Origin: Streptomyces amritsarensis
GTDB taxonomy: Bacteria; Actinomycetota; Actinomycetes; Streptomycetales; Streptomycetaceae
Reading direction: 5' to 3'
Assembly (NCBI RefSeq): GCF_001953875.1
Contig: NZ_MQUR01000015.1
Span: forward strand, 1 to 64,000
Length of the DNA: 64,000 nt
Numbering within the stretch: the stretch's first letter is position 1; the number at the start of each line of letters is the position of its first letter. A program made the translations under genes and the position numbers. Below are positions 47,876-56,295 of this stretch, piece by piece. Below the pieces are notes generated by a model. The model saw only the letters and a program-made list of their open reading frames with translations, had not been told where the DNA came from and did no database searches.

Positions 47876-49213
47876 TTATCTGGTGGCGCCCGCGATCGCC
47901 CATCGGCCGGAGCGGGCGCGCAGCTGCAGAGTGAGCATCCGGACCAGCATCATCAGGGTCATGGCCCACCAGAGCATCGTCAGGCCGCCGCCCAGGGCCG
48001 GGACGAGCAGCGCGACCGGGGTGAACGAGGCAAGCGTGACCAGCATGGCCCGGGCGAGGTAAGGGCCGTCGCCCGCACCCATCAGGACGCCGTCCAGCAC
48101 GAAGACGATGCCGGACACGGGCTGGGCGAGCGCGACGACCAGGAGAGCGGGCAGTAGTGCCTTCTCCACGGCCGGGTCGCTGGTGAACAGCGGAGTGAAC
48201 ACAGGTCGGGCCAGGACCACCAGGAGGCCGAGCACGATGCCCGTGGCAATGCCCCACTGCACCATCCGGCGGCAGACGGCCTTCGCGCCGTCCGTGTCAC
48301 CCGAGCCCAGGTAGCGGCCGATGATCGCCTGGCCGGCGATCGCGATGGCGTCCAGGGCGAAGGCGAGCAGGCTCCACAGGGAGAGCAGGATCTGGTGGGC
48401 CGCGATGTCTGCGTCGCCGAGCCGGGCGGCCACGGCGGTCGCGATCAGCAGGATGGCACGCAGGGACAGGGTGCGGACCAGCAGCGGGGCCCCGGCCTGG
48501 GCGCAGGCGCGGATGCCGGCGGTGTCGGGACGCAGCGAGGCGCCGTGGCGTCGGGCCCCGCGGACGACCACGAAGAGATAGGCGGCGGCCATGGCGCACT
48601 GGGCGAGGACGGTGCCCCAGGCGGAGCCGGCGATGCCGAGGCCCGCGCCGTAGACGAGCGCGACGTTCAGTCCCGCGTTGAGGGCGAAGCCGCCGATGGC
48701 CACGTAGAGCGGCGTACGGGTGTCCTGGAGGCCGCGGATGACCCCTGTGGCGGCCAGGACCACGAGCATCGCCGGGATGCCGAGGGCGGAGATGCGCAGG
48801 TAGGTGATCGCGTGGGGGGCGGCGCTGTCCGATGCGCCGAAGAGGGCGACCAGCGAGGGTGCGGCGGGCAGCACCACGGCGACGACGGCGACGCCGAGCA
48901 GAAGGCCCAGCCAGATGCCGTCCATGCCCTGCCGGATGGCTGCCGGCAGGTCTCCGGCGCCCACACGGCGTGAGACGGCCGCGGTGGTGGCGTAGGCGAG
49001 GAAGACGAAGACGCTCACGGCGGTGGTGAGCAAGGCGGCGGCGATGCCGAGGCCGGCCAGCTGGGGAGTGCCGAGGTGTCCCACGATGGCGCTGTCGGCC
49101 ATCACGAAGAGAGGCTCGGCCACGAGGGCGCCGAAGGCGGGGACAGCGAGTGCGAAGATCTCCCGGTCGTGCCGTCTCGGCCCTGCCGGGGGCGCTGCGA
49201 GGGCCTGTGTCAT
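47876..49213 (-). CDS. MATE family efflux transporter (DinF type)
   Basis: 445 residues, about 12 membrane helices in two pseudo-repeats. The start region DREIFALAVPAFGALVAEPLFVMADSAIVGHLGTPQLAGLGIA and GQAIIGRYLGSGDTDGAKAV in the second half match the DinF subgroup of the MATE/MOP flippase superfamily. It likely exports cationic compounds against Na+ or H+; substrate unknown. It converges on the rpsF operon, with two parS sites between, and diverges from dnaB. Confidence 0.9.
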   Translation of the reverse strand: MTQALAAPPAGPRRHDREIFALAVPAFGALVAEPLFVMADSAIVGHLGTPQLAGLGIAAALLTTAVSVFVFLAYATTAAVSRRVGAGDLPAAIRQGMDGIWLGLLLGVAVVAVVLPAAPSLVALFGASDSAAPHAITYLRISALGIPAMLVVLAATGVIRGLQDTRTPLYVAIGGFALNAGLNVALVYGAGLGIAGSAWGTVLAQCAMAAAYLFVVVRGARRHGASLRPDTAGIRACAQAGAPLLVRTLSLRAILLIATAVAARLGDADIAAHQILLSLWSLLAFALDAIAIAGQAIIGRYLGSGDTDGAKAVCRRMVQWGIATGIVLGLLVVLARPVFTPLFTSDPAVEKALLPALLVVALAQPVSGIVFVLDGVLMGAGDGPYLARAMLVTLASFTPVALLVPALGGGLTMLWWAMTLMMLVRMLTLQLRARSGRWAIAGATR

Positions 49214-49401
49214 GCGCCCAATCTAATCTTCCACAGGTAACGGACGCAACCTCGTATCAATCCTTACCTGTGTGCTGACTTGGGCGTTCGTCCCGCCCCG
49301 TTGGAGGCGTTCTCGAGACCTGGGCGAAGAATTTTCTCGCCCACTGCCGGTGGATGAGGAAATCCCAGGTCAGATGGGGTGGTGGGGTGGCCCGGGTGAT
49401 T
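49214..49401. other. MATE-dnaB intergenic region, MATE side
   Basis: The MATE promoter should lie here; the AATCTAATCTTCCACAGGTAACG stretch near 49211 includes a weak DnaA-box-like TTCCACA. Nothing else recognised before the DnaA-box cluster. Confidence 0.35.
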
Positions 49402-49501
49402 TTGTCCACAGCGCCGTCCCCCGGTCCGTGCACAGCTTCCGGGGAGTTACCCACAGCATTCGCGCCGTCGTCCACATCTCATCCACAGAGCCTGTGGATA
49501 A
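49402..49501. promoter_or_regulatory. DnaA-box cluster upstream of dnaB
   Basis: Five boxes in 100 bp: TTGTCCACA (49402-49410, exact), TTACCCACA (49447-49455), TCGTCCACA (49468-49476), TCATCCACA (49479-49487), and the complement of TTATCCACA (49493-49501, exact). The last three are 2-5 bp apart. They end 145 nt before the dnaB start and lie ~34 kb from oriC. DnaA-box clusters outside oriC are known in S. coelicolor (H69, H24, D78); whether this corresponds to one of them I cannot tell. Confidence 0.8.
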
Positions 49502-49645
49502 CAAGATTGGCTGACGCCGCTCGCGGCCCTACCGTGGTGCGTTGCCCGACTCGCCGACAGCCGATCCGGGTGCCCCATATGTCAGAGCCGTGCCGTAGAA
49601 ATGCCGCACGGCGAGGTCCGCGTTGCGGACGGGAGGAGGCGGCCC

Positions 49646-51127
49646 GTGAGCATGCCCGAGCCCATGGACGACCCCTGGGCCGACAGCGGTCCCAGTGACC
49701 GTCTGCCCGCCCGTCCCCGCCGCAACAGCGAAGGCCGGGGCCGCGGAGACGAGCAGCACGACCGGGGTCGCGAGGGCGGCTCCTGGGACGGTGGCGGCGG
49801 CGGCTTCGAACGCGTTCCTCCGCAGGACCTCGACGCCGAGCAGTCGGTCCTCGGCGGCATGCTCCTCTCCAAGGACGCCATCGCCGACGTCGTCGAGGTC
49901 CTCAAGGGCCATGACTTCTACCGGCCCTCGCACGAGACGATCTACCAGGCCATCCTCGACCTGTATGCCAAGGGCGAGCCGGCCGACCCGATCACCGTCG
50001 GCGCCGAGCTGACGCGGCGCGGCGAGATCAGCAAGGTCGGCGGCGCCTCGTACCTGCACACGCTGGTCCAGTCCGTGCCCACGGCGGCGAACGCCGAGTA
50101 CTACGCGGAGATCGTCCACGAGCGGGCCGTCCTGCGGCGCCTCGTCGCCGCCGGTACGAAGATCACGCAGATGGGGTATGCGGCCGACGGCGACGTCGAC
50201 GAGATCGTCAACAGCGCCCAGGCCGAGATCTACGCCGTCACCGAGCAGCGGACCTCCGAGGACTACCTGCCGCTCGGCGACATCATGGAAGGCGCCCTCG
50301 ACGAGATCGAGGCCATCGGTTCGCGCAGCGGGCAGATGTCGGGCGTGCCCACCGGCTTCACCGACCTGGACTCCCTGACCAACGGCTTGCACCCGGGCCA
50401 GATGATCGTCATCGCCGCCCGTCCGGCCATGGGCAAGTCCACGCTCGCCCTGGACTTCGCCCGGGCCTGCTCCATCAAGAGCAACCTGCCCAGCGTGATC
50501 TTCTCCCTCGAAATGGGCCGCAACGAGATCGCCATGCGCCTCCTGTCGGCCGAGGCCAGGGTGGCCCTGCACCACATGCGCTCCGGCACGATGACGGACG
50601 ACGACTGGACCCGGCTGGCCCGCCGGATGCCGGACGTCTCCGCCGCCCCCCTCTACATCGACGATTCCCCCAACCTCTCGATGATGGAGATCCGGGCCAA
50701 GTGCCGTCGGCTCAAGCAGCGCAACGACCTCTCGCTCGTGGTCATCGACTACCTCCAGCTCATGCAGTCGGGCGGCTCGCGCCGTCCCGAGAGCCGTCAG
50801 CAGGAGGTATCGGACATGTCCCGAAACCTGAAGCTCCTGGCGAAGGAGCTGGAGGTTCCGGTGATCGCGCTCTCCCAGCTGAACCGTGGCCCGGAGCAGC
50901 GAACCGACAAGAAGCCGATGGTCTCCGACCTGCGTGAGTCGGGATCGATCGAGCAGGACGCCGACATGGTGATCCTGCTCCACCGTGAGGACGCCTACGA
51001 GAAGGAGTCCCCGCGCGCCGGTGAGGCCGACCTGATCGTGGCCAAGCACCGTAACGGCCCGACCGCGACGATCACGGTGGCCTTTCAGGGCCACTATTCG
51101 CGCTTCGTGGACATGGCCAACACGTAG
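49646..51127 (+). CDS. dnaB: Replicative DNA helicase DnaB
   Basis: 493 residues from GTG 49646 with GGGAGGAGG 6 nt upstream. The N-terminal ~55 residues are a disordered Gly/Arg/Asp-rich extension; the DnaB N-domain begins VPPQDLDAEQSVLGGMLLSKDAI. The RecA-like C-domain has Walker A ARPAMGKST, Walker B LVVIDYLQLM, and the arginine-finger region KELEVPVIALSQLNRGPEQR. It unwinds the fork ahead of Pol III as a hexamer. No intein interrupts it, though mycobacterial DnaB often carries one. DciA, encoded at 11 kb, is its probable partner. Confidence 0.97.
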   Translation: MSMPEPMDDPWADSGPSDRLPARPRRNSEGRGRGDEQHDRGREGGSWDGGGGGFERVPPQDLDAEQSVLGGMLLSKDAIADVVEVLKGHDFYRPSHETIYQAILDLYAKGEPADPITVGAELTRRGEISKVGGASYLHTLVQSVPTAANAEYYAEIVHERAVLRRLVAAGTKITQMGYAADGDVDEIVNSAQAEIYAVTEQRTSEDYLPLGDIMEGALDEIEAIGSRSGQMSGVPTGFTDLDSLTNGLHPGQMIVIAARPAMGKSTLALDFARACSIKSNLPSVIFSLEMGRNEIAMRLLSAEARVALHHMRSGTMTDDDWTRLARRMPDVSAAPLYIDDSPNLSMMEIRAKCRRLKQRNDLSLVVIDYLQLMQSGGSRRPESRQQEVSDMSRNLKLLAKELEVPVIALSQLNRGPEQRTDKKPMVSDLRESGSIEQDADMVILLHREDAYEKESPRAGEADLIVAKHRNGPTATITVAFQGHYSRFVDMANT

Positions 51128-51136
51128 CATCCGATC

Positions 51137-52522
51137 ATGGATGAGCTTGCCGAGGACCTTGAACTGCTCCCCGCCACCCGGCGTGCGCTGAGGCACCGGA
51201 TCGCCGTCGCCCAGAGCACGGGACGAGCCCCGTCGGTCGCGGCTGCCGTGCTGCGCGGCGGGGAGGTGGTCTGGGAGGGCTCCCGGACCTCCGTCGAGGG
51301 GCACGGTCCCGACGGGAACGTGCAGTACCGGATCGGGTCGATCAGCAAGACCTTCACCGCCGTCCTCGTCATGCGCCTGCGGGACGAAGGGCTCCTCAGG
51401 CTCGAGGACCCGCTGGAGGAGCACCTCCCGGGCACCGCCGCCGGCCGGGTGACCATCGCCCAACTCCTGGCACACACCGGAGGGCTGGCCGCGGAGACCC
51501 CCGGCGAGTGGTGGGAGCGCACTCCCGGCGCGCAGCGTCCCGAGCTCGCGGACGTGCTGGGCGAGGAGCCCTTCAAGCTCACCCCGGGCAGCAGGCACCA
51601 CTACTCCAACCCCGGCTACACCCTGCTGGGTTCGCTGGTGGAGGCACTGCGCGGCAAGCCTTGGGAAGAGGTCCTGCGGGCCGAGGTGCTGGAGCCCCTC
51701 GGCCTGGAGCGTACGAGCGGCCGGCCGCAGGCCCCGCACGCGGGCGGCTGGGCGGTGCACCCCTGGGCCGACGTGATGCTGCCCGAGCCGCTCGAGGACC
51801 TGGGGCTGATGGCCGCGGCCGGCCAGCTGTGGTCCACGACCCGGGACCTCGCACGGTTCGCCGACTTCCTGATGCGCGGTGACGAGCGGGTGCTGAGCGC
51901 GGAGTCCGTCCGGGAGATGCGCCGGCCGGCGGCGCCCCCGGAGCCGGGGTTGGCCGACCTCGGCTACGGGCTGGGGATGCAGCTGATGGCCCAGGGCGCA
52001 CGCAGGCTGGCGGGCCACAGCGGCTCGCTGCCCGGGTTCGTCGCGGGGCTGTGGCTGAGCGAGGACGACGACGTCGCGGCGGTCGTGCTGGCCAACTGCA
52101 CGTCGGGGCTGCCGGCGGCGGCTGTGGCCGCCGACCTGGTCGCGATCGTGGCGGATGCAGAGCCCCCGTTCCCGCGGCCGTGGCGGCCGTTCCGGGAGGC
52201 GGACCGGGTGCCCCTGGAGCTGTGCGGCCCCTGGTACTGGGGGACTTCGCCCCAGGTGGTCCGGCTCATCGCGGACGGCTCGCTGGAGTTGGCCCCCGTC
52301 GGCGGTACGGGGCGTACGGCCCGGTTCCGGTCCCGGCCCGACGGCACGTGGACCGGCCTGTCCGGGTATTACGCAGGCGAGACGCTGCGGGCGGTGCGCC
52401 GCGAGGACGGCTCGGTGAGCCACCTCGATCTGGCGTCCTTCGTGTTCACCAGGGAGCCCTACGACCCCGGCGCCCCGGTGCCCGGCGGGGTCGACCCGCA
52501 GGGTTGGCGCGGCATCGGCTGA
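51137..52522 (+). CDS. Serine hydrolase, beta-lactamase (class C)/DD-peptidase fold
   Basis: 461 residues, 9 nt after dnaB and probably co-transcribed. The catalytic SxxK is in RIGSISKTFTAVL, the tyrosine motif YxN in HHYSNPGYTLLG, and the third motif HSG in LAGHSGSLPGF. No signal peptide is visible, so it is likely cytoplasmic: an esterase or peptidase rather than a resistance beta-lactamase. The C-terminal ~110 residues form an extra beta-rich domain (LVAIVADAEPPFPRPWRPF...GLSGYYAGETL), as in the Pab87/'DUF3471-like' additions. Substrate unknown. Confidence 0.88.
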   Translation: MDELAEDLELLPATRRALRHRIAVAQSTGRAPSVAAAVLRGGEVVWEGSRTSVEGHGPDGNVQYRIGSISKTFTAVLVMRLRDEGLLRLEDPLEEHLPGTAAGRVTIAQLLAHTGGLAAETPGEWWERTPGAQRPELADVLGEEPFKLTPGSRHHYSNPGYTLLGSLVEALRGKPWEEVLRAEVLEPLGLERTSGRPQAPHAGGWAVHPWADVMLPEPLEDLGLMAAAGQLWSTTRDLARFADFLMRGDERVLSAESVREMRRPAAPPEPGLADLGYGLGMQLMAQGARRLAGHSGSLPGFVAGLWLSEDDDVAAVVLANCTSGLPAAAVAADLVAIVADAEPPFPRPWRPFREADRVPLELCGPWYWGTSPQVVRLIADGSLELAPVGGTGRTARFRSRPDGTWTGLSGYYAGETLRAVRREDGSVSHLDLASFVFTREPYDPGAPVPGGVDPQGWRGIG

Positions 52523-52687
52523 CGGCCCGGGGAGCCTCTCAGGCGACGAGTTCACGCTCCAGCGGACGCCGCTTCCGCGACCGTCGCGGCGCGGGCCTAC
52601 GGAGCCAGGCGGTGGCGTCGGCCGAGCCGGTTGCGGCGCTCGGTGGTGCTGAGGAGGGGGAGACCGGCGCTCGTCCTCCCGATCGTA

Positions 52688-52721
52688 GGCCGGGCCGCCG
52701 GCGCAGCTGCCCGGCCCGGCC
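52688..52721. terminator. Hairpin between convergent genes
   Basis: GGCCGGGC (52688-52695) pairs with GCCCGGCC (52714-52721) around an 18-nt loop with internal pairing. It separates the serine hydrolase from the convergent GNAT gene. The rest of the 214-nt gap shows nothing recognisable. Confidence 0.6.
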
Positions 52722-52736
52722 GACGTTCCGGCACGG

Positions 52737-53198
52737 TCAGAGCTGCAGCTTGAAGCCGACGTGTGACGCCGTGAACCCGAGTCGTTCGTAGAAGCGGTGT
52801 GCGTCGGTCCGGGTCACGTCCGACGTGAGCTGGACGAGCGAGCAGTTCTCGGCGCGGGACTTCTCGATCGCCCACTCGATGAACCGGGTGCCCAGTCCGC
52901 TGCCGCGCTCGTCCGCATGGACACGTACGCCCTCGATGATGGCGCGGGTGGCTCCCCTGCGGGAGAGGCCCGGGACGACCGTCAGCTGGAGGGTGCCCAC
53001 GACACGGCCGGCCCGGACGGCGACGACCACATGCTGGTTCGGGTCGCCGACAAGACGTTTCAGGGCCGCACGGTAGGGGGTGAGGTCCTCCGGGGACTCG
53101 CGGGTGGCGCCGAGTGGGTCATCGGCCAGCATGGCGACGATGGCAGGCAGATCGGCGTCGGTCGCGGGCCGGATCGTCGGCTCGGGAATCTCGTTCAT
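52737..53198 (-). CDS. GNAT family N-acetyltransferase (single domain)
   Basis: 153 residues. Acetyl-CoA-binding motif ADERGSGLGTRFIEWAIEKSRAENCSLVQLTS with the R/Q-x-x-G-x-G/A core, and the end DAHRFYERLGFTASHVGFKLQL typical of small GNATs. Substrate unknown. It lies 15 nt downstream of another GNAT gene on the same strand, so the two probably form an operon. Confidence 0.9.
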   Translation of the reverse strand: MNEIPEPTIRPATDADLPAIVAMLADDPLGATRESPEDLTPYRAALKRLVGDPNQHVVVAVRAGRVVGTLQLTVVPGLSRRGATRAIIEGVRVHADERGSGLGTRFIEWAIEKSRAENCSLVQLTSDVTRTDAHRFYERLGFTASHVGFKLQL

Positions 53199-53213
53199 GA
53201 GGAAAGCCCTTTC

Positions 53214-54119
53214 TCAGCCCGCGGCCACGGTCAGCGGCGCCCAGCGGCGGGTCCAGTCACCGGGCAGTTCGGGGATGTCCCTGGCCATCACGGCGTTGAA
53301 GGCGACGGACTCCAAGCCGCGTTCCTTGAGCCACGCGAGCAGTTCCCCGTGCCGTACGTCGATGTCGGTGCGCAGTGCACGGTCCGTGCCCTCGGCGAGG
53401 GCGGTGATCAAGGCCTGGGCGGTTTCGGTGTCGCGGGCGATCAGCGGGCCGATGACATGGGTGTGCATATTGGGCCAGGCTGCGGCGTATCCGGTGAGCG
53501 TGCCGTCCCTCCCGCCGTCCTCGGCGACCAGCAATTGATCGGCGAAGGCGGGCAGCCGCGTGATCATGTGCGTGCGGTCCGCACCGAAGACTTCGGCGTC
53601 CAGGCGCAGGATCCGCGGGAGGTCTTCTGCGACCGCCCGCCGGACCTGTGTGCCGTGGGGGTCGGAAGGGCCTTCCTGACGGAAGGTGCCCACCAGCATC
53701 TCGGCGCGGCCCGTGGTCTTGAACCCGAGCTCTTCGTAGAGCGGGAGCCCATAGGGCGTGGCGTGGAGGGTGAGTGGCACGCCCTTGAGTACGTCGTTGC
53801 AGACATGGGTCATCAGGGCGCGCCCCAGACCCTGGCGGGCGTAGCGGTCGGCCACGAGGACCATGCCGATGGCGGCGAGTCCGGGGCCGGCGGGGAGGCT
53901 GCCGTACCGGGTGACGACGCACGCGGCGGCGAGCCCCCGGCCGTCCGGGGCATCGACGCCGAAGCCGTTGCCTGCTGCGAGCAGCAGCCCCCACTTGTGC
54001 TCCTCGCGGAGCCAGCCACGATCTTCGGACAGGTCGGCGCAGCGGCGGAGATCGTCCACGGTCAGCGCCCGGATCGGCAGATCGGTGATGTGTGGTGTCA
54101 CCGGCCCAGACTGGATCAT
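53214..54119 (-). CDS. GNAT family N-acetyltransferase (tandem domains)
   Basis: 301 residues with two GNAT-type halves. The first has the acetyl-CoA motif VADRYARQGLGRALMTHVCND (~70-95) and TLHATPYGLPLYEELGFKTTG; the second (~165-290) is weaker and starts RRAVAEDLPRILRLDAEVFGADRTHMITRL, with no clear Q-x-x-G-x-G motif, so only the first half is likely catalytic. Substrate unknown. Upstream gene of a two-GNAT operon; its promoter region contains the three parS sites. Confidence 0.88.
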   Translation of the reverse strand: MIQSGPVTPHITDLPIRALTVDDLRRCADLSEDRGWLREEHKWGLLLAAGNGFGVDAPDGRGLAAACVVTRYGSLPAGPGLAAIGMVLVADRYARQGLGRALMTHVCNDVLKGVPLTLHATPYGLPLYEELGFKTTGRAEMLVGTFRQEGPSDPHGTQVRRAVAEDLPRILRLDAEVFGADRTHMITRLPAFADQLLVAEDGGRDGTLTGYAAAWPNMHTHVIGPLIARDTETAQALITALAEGTDRALRTDIDVRHGELLAWLKERGLESVAFNAVMARDIPELPGDWTRRWAPLTVAAG

Positions 54120-54153
54120 GGACTGGGAGCCGTCCAGAGGATTTGGGGTCGAT

Positions 54154-54167
54154 GTTTCACGTGAAAC
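54154..54167. other. parS: parS site before the GNAT operon
   Basis: Exact GTTTCACGTGAAAC, 35 nt upstream of the minus-strand GNAT start; first of three. Confidence 0.92.
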
Positions 54168-54197
54168 ATGAGCGACGGGGCGGTCGTGCCGGTCGAT

Positions 54198-54211
54198 GTT
54201 TCACGTGAAAC
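54198..54211. other. parS: parS site, middle of three
   Basis: Exact GTTTCACGTGAAAC, 30 nt from the previous and 5 nt from the next. Confidence 0.92.
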
Positions 54212-54216
54212 ACGGT

Positions 54217-54230
54217 GTTTCACGTGAAAC
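54217..54230. other. parS: parS site, last of three
   Basis: Exact GTTTCACGTGAAAC, ending 22 nt before the HAD-family start codon. Confidence 0.92.
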
Positions 54231-54252
54231 CAACCCACTAGCCTCGATGGCT

Positions 54253-54903
54253 ATGACGCGCCTGCACCTCTTCGACCTCGACGGAACGCTGATGTACGGC
54301 TCGGCGGCTCCGGTGGAGATCTCCCGCCAACTCGGGGTGGGTGCCGAGATCGCCCAGCTGGAGCGGTCCTTCGCCGCTCGTCAGATCGGGCCGCACCAGT
54401 TCTCGGTGGCGGTACACGCGTTGTGGGCCGAGCTGACGCCCGCGCATGTCAGGGCGGCGTTCGACGGGGCGCCCTGGCTTGCGGGGATCCGGGACGTCTG
54501 GCAGGAGATCCGCCGGCGCGGCGAGTACTGCGCGGTGGTCTCCCTGTCGCCGTCCTTCTTCGTGGAGCTTCTGCTGGAGTGGGGCGCTCATGCCGCCCAC
54601 GGGTCCGTCTTCCCGGAAGTGCCGTTCACCCGGCCGGTTGAGGAGGCCGGGATCCTGACTCCCGAGGGCAAGGTCATGGTGGCCGACCGGTTGTGCGAGC
54701 AGTTCGGCGTGACGCGCAGCGACTGCGTGGCGTACGGGGACTCGGGGACCGATATCCACCTCTTCGAGGCGGTGTCCGTCTCGGTGGCGGTCAACGCGCG
54801 GCCGCACCTGGCCGCGCGTGCGACCCACGTATACCAGGGCCGGGATCTGCGGGAGGCATACCAGATCGTGGCGGTGGCACGCCCGGAAGTTGACGCATCT
54901 TAG
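54253..54903 (+). CDS. HAD family phosphatase
   Basis: 216 residues from ATG 54253 (ATG 54247 also possible); no ribosome binding site is evident, and a parS ends 22 nt upstream. Motif I is LFDLDGTL (nucleophile Asp, DxDGT), motif II in VVSLSPSF, motif IV AYGDSGTDIHLFEAV with its acidic pair. The end (ARATHVYQGRDLREAYQIV) resembles the phosphoserine-phosphatase-like/HAD-IB group. Substrate unknown. Terminator follows at 54919. Confidence 0.88.
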   Translation: MTRLHLFDLDGTLMYGSAAPVEISRQLGVGAEIAQLERSFAARQIGPHQFSVAVHALWAELTPAHVRAAFDGAPWLAGIRDVWQEIRRRGEYCAVVSLSPSFFVELLLEWGAHAAHGSVFPEVPFTRPVEEAGILTPEGKVMVADRLCEQFGVTRSDCVAYGDSGTDIHLFEAVSVSVAVNARPHLAARATHVYQGRDLREAYQIVAVARPEVDAS

Positions 54904-54918
54904 GAGGAAAGTGGGTTC

Positions 54919-54941
54919 GAAACGCGGATTTTCCGCGTTTC
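54919..54941 (+). terminator. Terminator after the HAD gene
   Basis: A 10-bp perfect stem GAAACGCGGA/TCCGCGTTTC with a TTT loop, 15 nt after the HAD stop. Confidence 0.8.
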
Positions 54942-55044
54942 CCCGCAGGCCTCTGGGGCGGGTGGCACGCTGTGGAACCGGGAACCACGGATTCATGACC
55001 GTGGCGTGTGCAGACCGACCGAGATGCTCGAAGCGAGGCACCGC

Positions 55045-56232
55045 ATGGACGCTCCGCCCACCAGATCGGCCAGACGCGAAGCGGCCCGGATACCCTCCGA
55101 GGGCGGCGCGGCCGAGCCCTCACCGGATGCAGTACTCATCCGCCGGACCCTCGCGGAGATCGCCCCGGTCGCCGACAAGGTGACCTCGTACTTCTACGCT
55201 CTGGTCTTCACCGGGCATCCGGAAGTACGGGGCATGTTCCCGGCAGCCATGGACACCCAGCGCGACCGACTGCTGAAGGCGCTCCTGACCGCCGCCGAGC
55301 ACATCGACAACCCCGAAGTGCTCGCCCCCTACCTCTGCCGCCTCGGTACCGGGCACCGCAAGTACGGCACGATGGCCGGTCACTACCCCGTGGTCGGCGA
55401 GGCCCTCGTCGGGGCGCTGGCCCGCTTCGCCACGCGGAGCTGGGGTCCGGAGACCGAGGCCGCGTGGGTGCGGGCGTACACCGCGATCTCCCAGATCATG
55501 ATCGACGCCGCGGCGGAGGACGAGGTGAAGCGTCCCGCGTGGTGGCACGCGGAGGTGGTCTCCCACGACCTGCGCACCCCGGACATCGCCGTGCTGACCG
55601 TCCGCCCCGACCAGCCGTACCCCTTCCTGGCCGGCCAGTACGCGAGCCTGGAGACCCCGTGGTGGCCGCGGGTGTGGCGGCACTACTCCTTTGCTTCGGC
55701 CCCGCGGGCCGACGGACTGCTCACCTTCCATGTCAAGGCAGTCCCCGCGGGCTGGGTCTCCAACGCGCTGGTACGCCACGCCCGCCCCGGGGACGTCCTG
55801 CGCCTGGGGCCGCCGGCCGGGTCGATGGTGGTGGACCACACCACGGACAACGGGATGCTGTGCCTGGGCGGGGGCACCGGTATCGCCCCGATCAAGGCGC
55901 TGATCGAGGATGTGGCCGGACACGGGGAGCGGCGGCCCGTGGAGGTGTTCTTCGGGGCGCGCAGCGACAGCGACCTGTACGACAAGGACACCCTGCTGGG
56001 GCTGCAGCGCTCGCACCCGTGGCTCTCGGTCCGGCCGGTGGTCGGGGACGGGCTGGCGGGACAGCTGCCGCACGCCGTGGGCGAGCACGGGCCGTGGAGC
56101 TCGTACGACGCGTTCATCTCCGGCCCGCCCGCGATGATCCGCAGCGGGGTCGACGAACTGCTGCGCATCGGAATCCCCGGCGAGCGGATCCGGCACGACG
56201 CGGTCGAGGAACTGGTGGGCATCGCCGGGTGA
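55045..56232 (+). CDS. Flavohaemoglobin-like globin/reductase
   Basis: 395 residues from ATG 55045, with GCGAGG 6 nt upstream; in-frame starts at 55024 and 55006 are possible. The globin domain (~25-165) begins DAVLIRRTLAEIAPVADKVTSYFYALVFTGHPEV with the proximal histidine in GTGHRKYGTMAGHYPVVGEAL. The FAD domain has RHYSFASAP (RxYS) and the NAD(P)H domain GGGTGIAPIKAL and a C-terminal AFISGPPAMI where the canonical CGP is SGP. It resembles flavohaemoprotein Hmp, which converts NO to nitrate with oxygen, but the SGP variant and short N-terminus leave the partner uncertain. Confidence 0.88.
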   Translation: MDAPPTRSARREAARIPSEGGAAEPSPDAVLIRRTLAEIAPVADKVTSYFYALVFTGHPEVRGMFPAAMDTQRDRLLKALLTAAEHIDNPEVLAPYLCRLGTGHRKYGTMAGHYPVVGEALVGALARFATRSWGPETEAAWVRAYTAISQIMIDAAAEDEVKRPAWWHAEVVSHDLRTPDIAVLTVRPDQPYPFLAGQYASLETPWWPRVWRHYSFASAPRADGLLTFHVKAVPAGWVSNALVRHARPGDVLRLGPPAGSMVVDHTTDNGMLCLGGGTGIAPIKALIEDVAGHGERRPVEVFFGARSDSDLYDKDTLLGLQRSHPWLSVRPVVGDGLAGQLPHAVGEHGPWSSYDAFISGPPAMIRSGVDELLRIGIPGERIRHDAVEELVGIAG

Positions 56233-56295
56233 GACCGGCGGGCACGGCCGGTCCGGGACCGGCGGCAGCCCACCGGACCCGGACCGCGAGGGGCC

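Noticed and set aside
49646-51127. Intein in dnaB
   Set aside because: Helicase motifs are continuous and the length is normal for an intein-free DnaB.
49529-52555. 1008-codon minus-strand frame across dnaB and the serine hydrolase
   Set aside because: Antisense to two clear plus-strand genes; composition and lack of motifs mark it as a shadow.
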